A stretch of 5,304 nt of DNA from assembly GCA_948505485.1 (NCBI GenBank), contig CAOPQH010000090.1:1-5304 (forward strand), in the 5' to 3' direction. This DNA is from an uncultured Clostridia bacterium (GTDB lineage Bacteria; Bacillota; Clostridia; TANB77; CAG-508). This document shows positions 5,130 to 5,304 of this stretch, in pieces (the stretch's first letter is position 1; the number at the start of each line of letters is the position of its first letter). Under the pieces are notes generated by a model. The model was given only the letters and a program-made list of their open reading frames with translations. It was not told where the DNA came from and did no database searches. The position numbers and the translations under genes are program-made.

Positions 5130-5304
5130 ATGAACAAAGCTGAATTAATCGCAGCAATAGCTGCAAAAACAGGAGACACAAAAAAAGCAGCTGAAGCATC
5201 AGTTAATGCATTCGTAGAAGTTGTAACAGAATCTTTAGTAAAAGGAGACAAAGTTCAATTAGTTGGATTTGGATCTTTTGAAGTAAGAAAAAGAGCAGCT
5301 AGAA
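5130..5304 (+). CDS. hup: HU-family DNA-binding protein (5' part, runs off the window)
   Basis: HU is a small, abundant, dimeric nucleoid protein that bends DNA without much sequence specificity. The first 58 residues of about 90 are visible. They begin MNKAELIAAIAAKTGDTKKA (helix-turn-helix-like dimer core, 1-20), then a long helix ending in VTESLVKGDKV, then QLVGFGSFEVRKRAAR, the signature that leads into the DNA-binding arm. The arm itself, with its conserved RNP, is beyond the edge. AGGAGG (5115-5120) lies 9 nt before ATG 5130. It lies 125 bp after the flippase stop on the same strand, probably with its own promoter since HU is usually highly expressed. IHF is less likely given the Firmicute setting. 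Confidence 0.95.
   Translation, partial: MNKAELIAAIAAKTGDTKKAAEASVNAFVEVVTESLVKGDKVQLVGFGSFEVRKRAAR

Overview
The window looks like chromosomal DNA from a low-GC Firmicute, most likely a Clostridia-type bacterium. The evidence is strong A+T bias in genes and spacers, near-consensus AGGAGG ribosome sites, sigma-A-like promoters, and the protein types: L13, S9, a SpoVB/YtgP-type flippase and HU. No species can be named from the sequence alone.

Left part, about 1-1960, plus strand: accessory and decaying. It opens with the tail of an unidentified gene. Next comes a two-gene HEPN/nucleotidyltransferase (HEPN-MNT) module, a toxin-antitoxin-like arrangement. Its HEPN gene is broken by an apparent one-base deletion, while the nucleotidyltransferase gene is intact. 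Next is a histidine phosphatase gene cut after about 86 codons and joined in frame to the 3' part of an IS3-family transposase. That remnant has an in-frame TAG just before its second catalytic Asp. The IS right end is still recognisable at 1933-1957, but its left end, orfA and the start of orfB are gone. This fits an insertion followed by a deletion.

Middle, 1958-2273: no gene. A plus-strand terminator (2089-2122) and a minus-strand terminator (2202-2233) separate the decaying segment from the core genes.

Right part, 2274-5304: core genes. rplM-rpsI (ribosomal proteins L13 and S9) form a minus-strand operon with a good promoter and a leader of about 100 nt. The leader holds a GC-rich hairpin in an otherwise AT-only stretch, a candidate for L13 autoregulation. 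Divergently, a consensus-like promoter drives a 547-aa MOP-superfamily lipid/polysaccharide flippase of the SpoVB/YtgP (MurJ-like) type. Behind it, on the same strand, is the start of an HU DNA-binding protein gene that runs off the window.

I found no convincing new system. The most notable points are the orphaned antitoxin-like gene, the phosphatase-transposase chimera, and the structured rplM leader.
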